DNA of 27,503 bases from UBA3775 sp964625275 (GTDB taxonomy: Bacteria > Bacillota > Clostridia > Lachnospirales > Lachnospiraceae): the NCBI GenBank assembly GCA_964625275.1, contig CAZVBH010000024.1:1-27503 (forward strand), in the 5' to 3' direction. The notes under the pieces were generated by a model. It made no database searches. It was given only the letters and a program-made list of their open reading frames with translations, and was not told where the DNA came from. This document shows, piece after piece, positions 23,691 to 27,503 of this stretch (position 1 is its first letter; every line of letters begins with the position of its first letter). Position numbers and translations under genes: made by a program.

Positions 23691-23745
23691 GTTATTCGTT
23701 ATAAAACAATTAAAAACGAATAAATAATTGTTTATGACGAATAAC
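23691..23745. promoter_or_regulatory. 20-bp inverted repeat upstream of the ATPase fusion gene
   Basis: GTTATTCGTTATAAAACAATT (positions 23691-23711) is almost the reverse complement of 23726-23745, with one extra A and one wobble. The 14-nt spacer holds another AACGAATAA copy, so the core occurs three times. It lies 24 nt before the predicted -35 box (23769). It may be an operator for the gene's own winged-helix domain or another regulator. A hairpin AAGCGGA/TCCGCTT (23663-23669 with 23679-23685) lies just to its left. Confidence 0.6.
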
Positions 23746-23768
23746 TATGATAAACAAAGCGAATTATA

Positions 23769-23797
23769 TTGACAAAAAAGAAATATAATAATATCAT
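23769..23797 (+). promoter_or_regulatory. Promoter of the ATPase fusion gene
   Basis: A perfect TTGACA (23769-23774) is followed after 17 nt by TATCAT (23792-23797). The implied transcript start (about 23804) is immediately next to the Shine-Dalgarno (AGGAGG, 23805-23810), which would leave a very short leader. Confidence 0.6.
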
Positions 23798-23819
23798 AAA
23801 GGCAAGGAGGTACTTAATA

Positions 23820-24854
23820 ATGAAGTTTAATTCTGAAAAAAAACATACAATTATTATGTATATACTTGAAAAAATAGAGCAAGGAGACGAAAGTGTTTCA
23901 AAAACAGTATCTCAAGCCTTTGAAATTAATCAGAATACGGTGCATAACTATATTAATGAGCTGGTTGAAAATGGTATAATTAAAAGAGTAAAGAGAGGTT
24001 ATTATGAGCTTAATACTAAACGGTATAAATATGATTTGAAACGTTCTAATGGCGATTTAAATACAGATACATTAGCATTTGATTTATGTTTAGAACAACA
24101 TATTTCAAATTTTGCTGTGAATGTTAAGTCTATTTGGAGTTATGCATTTAGTGAAATGATAAATAATGTAATGGATCATTCGTCTGCTGAAAATGTTGAA
24201 ATTATAATAGAACAGAATTACTTGAAAACCAGCGCTTCAATAATTGATGATGGAATTGGTATTTTTGAAAAAATCAGAAAATATTTTGGCTTAGCCACGC
24301 TTGAAGATGCTATATGCGAATTATTTAAAGGAAAATTGACAACAGATTCTCAAAATCATTCAGGTGAAGGTATTTTCTTTAGTTCAAAATTAATGGATGA
24401 TTTTTATATTGTTTCGAGCGGCAAAATATTTACAAACAATAAATATGATAATAGCAGAATAAGCACTATGGTGGCAGAAAATACTAACGGAACCAGTGTT
24501 ATAATGAGCTTATCAAATTTTTCACACAAAAAGCCACAAGAGATATTTGATTTATATGCAAATATTGACAGCGGATTTACAAAAACCAAAATTCCAATGA
24601 AAAATATATTTGAAACATCTCCGGTCTCGAGGTCTCAGGCGAAAAGGGTTTGTAATCGACTGGAACAGTTCAAAGAAGTTATAATTGATTTTGAAAATAT
24701 AGAGTGGATGGGGCAGGGCTTTGCCCATCAAATATTTGCAATTTTTGCAAGACAGCATCCAGAAATCAAATTAGTTCCAATTAATATGAATGAAGATGTT
24801 GAAAAAATGTATAGGCATGTATTAGATGATGACAACGCTATGAATCAAATATAG
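23820..24854 (+). CDS. Winged-helix / GHKL ATPase / DUF4325 (STAS-like) fusion protein, function unknown
   Basis: This 344-residue protein has three parts. Residues 8-63 form a winged helix-turn-helix (recognition region FEINQNTVHNYINELVENGIIK). Residues about 85-235 form a GHKL (HATPase_c) fold like anti-sigma kinases: N box E112 to N116 in FSEMINNVMDH, D143-x-G145-x-G147 (DDGIGI), a glycine segment near 182-184 and NGTSV near 223-227. Residues about 265-336 resemble DUF4325, a STAS-like domain (FENIEWMGQGFAHQIF). There is no His-kinase dimerisation motif or receiver. The parts recall a partner-switch set (kinase and antagonist) fused with a DNA-binding domain. ATG 23820 is chosen for AGGAGG (23805-23810); the upstream TTG at 23769 is the -35 box. 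AT-rich compared with neighbours, suggesting transfer. The function is not known. Confidence 0.75.
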   Translation: MKFNSEKKHTIIMYILEKIEQGDESVSKTVSQAFEINQNTVHNYINELVENGIIKRVKRGYYELNTKRYKYDLKRSNGDLNTDTLAFDLCLEQHISNFAVNVKSIWSYAFSEMINNVMDHSSAENVEIIIEQNYLKTSASIIDDGIGIFEKIRKYFGLATLEDAICELFKGKLTTDSQNHSGEGIFFSSKLMDDFYIVSSGKIFTNNKYDNSRISTMVAENTNGTSVIMSLSNFSHKKPQEIFDLYANIDSGFTKTKIPMKNIFETSPVSRSQAKRVCNRLEQFKEVIIDFENIEWMGQGFAHQIFAIFARQHPEIKLVPINMNEDVEKMYRHVLDDDNAMNQI

Positions 24855-24879
24855 ACTCGCTAAAATAATGAAAAAAGCA

Positions 24880-24908
24880 TTGCAAAGCGTATCAATTTAC
24901 TATATAAT
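24880..24908 (+). promoter_or_regulatory. Strong promoter of the AAA ATPase gene
   Basis: TTGCAA (24880-24885), 17-nt spacer, then a perfect TATAAT (24903-24908). It is just 26 nt after the stop of the preceding gene, so the second gene has its own transcript. Confidence 0.75.
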
Positions 24909-24945
24909 TAGTTCAAATCAATTTTGTTAAAATTAATTTGAACTA
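24909..24945. promoter_or_regulatory. 17-bp inverted repeat directly after the -10 box (probable operator)
   Basis: TAGTTCAAATCAATTTT (24909-24925) pairs with AAAATTAATTTGAACTA (24929-24945) with one mismatch and a GTT spacer. The predicted transcript start lies inside the left arm, so a complete RNA hairpin could hardly form; a DNA-binding role is more likely. It ends 16 nt before the ATG. Confidence 0.65.
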
Positions 24946-24961
24946 AAACGAGGTGATTACT

Positions 24962-26380
24962 ATGTTTATAGGCAGAGAGCGAGAACTTGAATCATTAAAA
25001 GAATTTTATGATAAAGATGGAATTGGTATGACAGTAATATATGGACGTAGGCGTATTGGAAAGTCTACTCTTATAGCTGAATTTGTCAAAGATAAAAAGT
25101 CTATTTTTTATACTGCCACAAAGGTGGGAAAAAATAGAAATCTAGAATTGTTTTCAAAACAGGTACTGGATTTGTTTATGCCGGGAGTTAATAATATCAG
25201 TTTTAGTACGACAGAGGCTGCTTTTGATTTCATTGATAAAAATATAGGACACGATAAGCTTATTTTAGTTATTGATGAATTGCCTTATTGGGCTGAAAAA
25301 GATGAGGCACTTCTGTCCATATTGCAGAAATATATAGACAGGGTGTGGAATGATAAAAATCTTAAAGTGATATTATGTGGTTCCTCGCTTAGCTTTATGG
25401 AAAATAAGGTGTTGAGTGAAAAAAGCCCGTTGTTTGGAAGACGCGATTCACAAATCAAACTGGAAGCATTCAATTACTTGGATGCGGCAAAGTTTGTACC
25501 GGCTTATTCAAATGAAGATAAAGCAATTTGTTATGGAATTACAGGAGGAGTTGCCAAATATCTGGCGATGATTAATCCTAATCAGACCATCGATGACAAT
25601 ATAATTAGATTATTCTTTAGGACAGACGGCTATTTATATGATGAGACAAGAAATCTTTTAACACAGGAGTTCTCGGATATATCACTTGTAAATAATATTG
25701 TTGAACAGATAGCAGCCGGAGAAAATACGCTTAACATTATAGCCTCAAAAATTGGAGAAAAAGAACAGACAGTCCTATATTCGTTAGACAAATTAATTAA
25801 TGTTGGTTTGATAGAGAAGAAAAAATGTATTACTGAAGAGAAAAATAAAAAGAAAACTCAATATGTATTAAAAGATTTTATGTTTAAATTTTGGTATGAG
25901 TTCATTCCTAAGGCCACTAGTGTAATAGAAATAGGACAAGGAGAGGTTTATTACAAAAAAGTAGTGAAGCCAATTGTGCATTCTTATATGGGAGCTGTTT
26001 TTGAAGAAATGTGCCGATATTACACCTTGATGCATGGAATAAGTGGTGAGTACGGATGCTTTATCACTTCCGTTGGTACTTGGTGGGGAGTAGAAAATAT
26101 CAAAAATGAGAATGAAGAAGCTAGAAGTCAAACTGCAGATATTGATGTAGTTGCATTGTCGGAGGTTGATAAAAGAGCTGTTATTGGTGAATGTAAATTT
26201 AAAAATGAAAAAATTGATAAATCAATTTATGATACGCTTCTTAGAAGAGGAAAACTAATTTCCTCAAAATATAAGATTTCAAAATATATTTTATTTTCCT
26301 TATCAGGCTATACAGACTGGTATAAAAATATAACAGATGAAAATCTATTATTACTCACAATAAACTCGTTATATGAATGA
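24962..26380 (+). CDS. AAA-type ATPase with C-terminal DUF234 (PD-(D/E)XK-like) domain
   Basis: This 472-residue protein belongs to the archaeal-type ATPase_2/DUF234 family found widely in archaea and bacteria. The N-terminal P-loop domain has Walker A GRRRIGKS (residues 28-35) and Walker B VIDELPYW (Asp105, Glu106), with a sensor-like CGSSLSFMENKV. The middle holds a winged-helix-like segment (about 250-285). The C-terminal domain has Asp395 in ADIDVV, then Glu410-Cys-Lys412, the D...ExK pattern of PD-(D/E)XK nucleases. The start at ATG 24962 is favoured because AGGTG (24951-24955) lies 6 nt upstream; a GTG at 24953 overlaps that site. Role unknown: members have been linked to mobile or defence-like regions, but nuclease activity is not shown. 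AT-rich like the gene before it. Confidence 0.8.
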   Translation: MFIGRERELESLKEFYDKDGIGMTVIYGRRRIGKSTLIAEFVKDKKSIFYTATKVGKNRNLELFSKQVLDLFMPGVNNISFSTTEAAFDFIDKNIGHDKLILVIDELPYWAEKDEALLSILQKYIDRVWNDKNLKVILCGSSLSFMENKVLSEKSPLFGRRDSQIKLEAFNYLDAAKFVPAYSNEDKAICYGITGGVAKYLAMINPNQTIDDNIIRLFFRTDGYLYDETRNLLTQEFSDISLVNNIVEQIAAGENTLNIIASKIGEKEQTVLYSLDKLINVGLIEKKKCITEEKNKKKTQYVLKDFMFKFWYEFIPKATSVIEIGQGEVYYKKVVKPIVHSYMGAVFEEMCRYYTLMHGISGEYGCFITSVGTWWGVENIKNENEEARSQTADIDVVALSEVDKRAVIGECKFKNEKIDKSIYDTLLRRGKLISSKYKISKYILFSLSGYTDWYKNITDENLLLLTINSLYE

Positions 26381-26427
26381 TGAGGAAATCGGCGCAGTTA
26401 GACGTCCGCTTTATTTTTGTATTGATA

Positions 26428-26464
26428 GCTTTCTCGTCATCAAAGATTGAAATGACGAGAAAGC
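26428..26464. repeat. Perfect 13-bp inverted repeat downstream of the AAA gene
   Basis: GCTTTCTCGTCAT (26428-26440) pairs perfectly with ATGACGAGAAAGC (26452-26464) around an 11-nt loop. A third TGACGAGA copy is at 26473-26480. There is no T run, so it is not a typical terminator. It could be an end of the accessory module or a binding site. Confidence 0.6.
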
Positions 26465-26505
26465 CAATGCAGTGACGAGAATCAGTCGAAAATCGAAATA
26501 AGTTG

Positions 26506-26556
26506 AAAAAGAGTCCGGTATGTGGTAAGCTATATACGTTGTGTCGGACTCTTTTT
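26506..26556. terminator. Bidirectional terminator between the AAA gene and ychF
   Basis: AAAAAGAGTCCG (26506-26517) pairs perfectly with CGGACTCTTTTT (26545-26556), with a 27-nt loop. A and T runs at the two ends allow termination on both strands. It separates the accessory module from ychF. Confidence 0.85.
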
Positions 26557-26577
26557 AGAGCATAAATAGGATTTAAC

Positions 26578-26668
26578 CTTATCTGAAAAGTTCAAACTTC
26601 TAAAGTATGGGCACCTGCTTTAACATGGTTGTACTCTTCTGAAATGAGAATGACTTTTCAGCATTAGT
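26578..26668 (+). repeat. Structured repeat element, copy 3 (upstream of ychF)
   Basis: Ends CTTATCTGAAAAGT (26578-26591) and ACTTTTCAGCATTAGT (26653-26668) are identical to those of the copies near 3705 and 11535. The closing stem is 9 bp. The inner arm pairs ACTT (26596-26599) with AAGT (26603-26606) around CTA, with an outer mismatch and two pairs, the same shape as the other copies but different bases. The rest of the core (26611-26652) has only a small TTCT/AGAA hairpin. The right end is 33 nt before the ychF start. Confidence 0.75.
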
Positions 26669-26701
26669 AAATATAGGGAAAATAAAGGAGATATAAAAAA
26701 C

Positions 26702-27503
26702 ATGAAACTCGGAATCGTTGGCCTTCCCAATGTAGGCAAAAGCACACTTTTTAACTCACTTACAAAAGCGGGAGCAGAGATGGCAAACTATCCTTTCTGC
26801 ACAATTGATCCAAACGTAGGTGTAGTAACAGTACCTGACAAAAGACTTGACGTACTTGGAGAAATGTATAACTCTGAGAAAATAGTACCGGCGGTTATTG
26901 AATTTGTCGATATTGCAGGACTTGTAAAGGGTGCAAGTAAGGGTGAAGGACTCGGAAACCAGTTCCTCTCACATATTAGAGAATGTGATGCAATCGTACA
27001 TGTAGTAAGATGCTTCGAGGATGACAATATCACTCATGTAGATGGCAGCATAGATCCAATCAGAGATATCGAAACAATCACACTTGAGCTTATTTTCTCT
27101 GACCTTGACATGATTGAAAGAAGAATAGCAAGAGTAAGTAAAGGCAAGGCAAATGATAAAGCACTCGCAAAAGAGTATGACCTCTGCATGAAGCTCAAGG
27201 CAATTCTAGAAGAAGGCAATCAGGCTAAGACCTATGAACCGGAGGATGATGAAGAAGCACTGCTTTTGAAGAGCTATGATCTTCTCACTTCAAAGAAGGT
27301 AATCTTTGCAGCAAATGTAAAAGAAGATGACCTTGCAGATGATGGCGCATCCAATGAAAATGTGGCAAAGGTGCGTGAATATGCAGCAAAGGACGGAGCA
27401 GAGGCCTTCGTAATCAGTGCAGAAATAGAAGCAGAAATAGCAGAACTCGACGATGATGAAAAGGCAATGTTCCTTGAAGACCTCGGTGTAAAGGAATCAG
27501 GTC
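26702..27503 (+). CDS. ychF: Redox-regulated ATPase YchF, N-terminal part (3' end outside the window)
   Basis: The frame stays open to the right edge, giving 267 residues of a family that is usually about 365 long. YchF is an Obg-family P-loop protein that prefers ATP, binds ribosomes and affects stress responses. The start MKLGIVGLPNVGKST is the family signature with the G1 loop; DIAGLVKGASKGEGLGNQFL contains G3 and a switch region; a coiled-coil region (about 130-200) follows. The changed G4 segment (FAANVKED, in place of NKxD) explains ATP preference. The missing part would be the C-terminal TGS domain. ATG 26702 has AAGGAGA (26685-26691) 10 nt upstream. It has no ORF end here because the window stops. 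Confidence 0.95.
   Translation, partial: MKLGIVGLPNVGKSTLFNSLTKAGAEMANYPFCTIDPNVGVVTVPDKRLDVLGEMYNSEKIVPAVIEFVDIAGLVKGASKGEGLGNQFLSHIRECDAIVHVVRCFEDDNITHVDGSIDPIRDIETITLELIFSDLDMIERRIARVSKGKANDKALAKEYDLCMKLKAILEEGNQAKTYEPEDDEEALLLKSYDLLTSKKVIFAANVKEDDLADDGASNENVAKVREYAAKDGAEAFVISAEIEAEIAELDDDEKAMFLEDLGVKESG

Noticed and set aside
23769..23819. Longer N terminus of the ATPase fusion starting at TTG 23769
   Set aside because: The TTG is part of a perfect TTGACA -35 box, and the ATG at 23820 has a proper Shine-Dalgarno.
24909..24945. Terminator of the fusion gene
   Set aside because: The palindrome directly follows a TTGCAA-N17-TATAAT promoter and lacks a T run, so operator is the better reading.
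24953..24961. GTG start for the AAA ATPase
   Set aside because: It overlaps the Shine-Dalgarno used by ATG 24962, which matches the family N terminus.

Overview
The window is low-GC DNA whose gene order is that of an anaerobic Gram-positive bacterium of the class Clostridia, most probably family Lachnospiraceae. Evidence seen: neighbouring argR, recN, spoIVB and spo0A genes (endospore lineage); a meso-DAP-type MurE; the classical Firmicute run priA-def-fmt-rsmB-rlmN-stp-prkC-rsgA-rpe; and secreted lipoprotein enzymes for mannan breakdown. The genus is not decided here. All 22 coding regions are on the + strand; the first (nadK) and last (ychF) are cut by the window edges. No tRNA, rRNA, CRISPR array or transposase gene was seen.

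Layout. 1-6134: NAD kinase end, argR, yebC, recN, spoIVB and spo0A (arginine control, DNA repair, sporulation control). 6180-9347: glgA with a structured leader, then murE. 9446-20527: a housekeeping operon for replication restart (priA), N-terminal formyl-Met handling (fmt, def), rRNA methylation (rsmB, rlmN), the PP2C phosphatase / PASTA kinase pair that senses the cell wall (stp, prkC), ribosome assembly (rsgA) and pentose phosphate metabolism (rpe). 20539-23569: two lipoproteins tightly attached to the operon end, an SGNH esterase and a GH26 mannanase with a carbohydrate-binding domain; together they probably deacetylate and cut mannan at the cell surface. 23578-26560: an AT-rich accessory module bounded by terminators, with two genes of unknown role. 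One fuses a winged helix, a GHKL ATPase and a STAS-like DUF4325 domain; the other is an AAA ATPase with a DUF234-type nuclease-like tail. Each has its own promoter and a large inverted repeat. 26702-27503: ychF, truncated.

The most unusual signals are in the spacers: (a) a 137-nt perfect-stem cloverleaf (380-516) preceded by 31-nt tandem repeats of its own left arm, between nadK and argR; (b) three copies of a structured element with conserved ends (CTTATCTGAAAAGT ... ACTTTTCAGCAT), upstream of spoIVB, def and ychF in the same orientation, whose inner hairpins differ in sequence but keep the same shape; (c) two tandem 15-bp palindromes before murE; (d) mutually exclusive hairpins before rlmN; (e) a 36-nt tandem repeat before stp; and (f) the self-contained ATPase module near the right end. 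The module and the structured element family are the best candidates for something undescribed.
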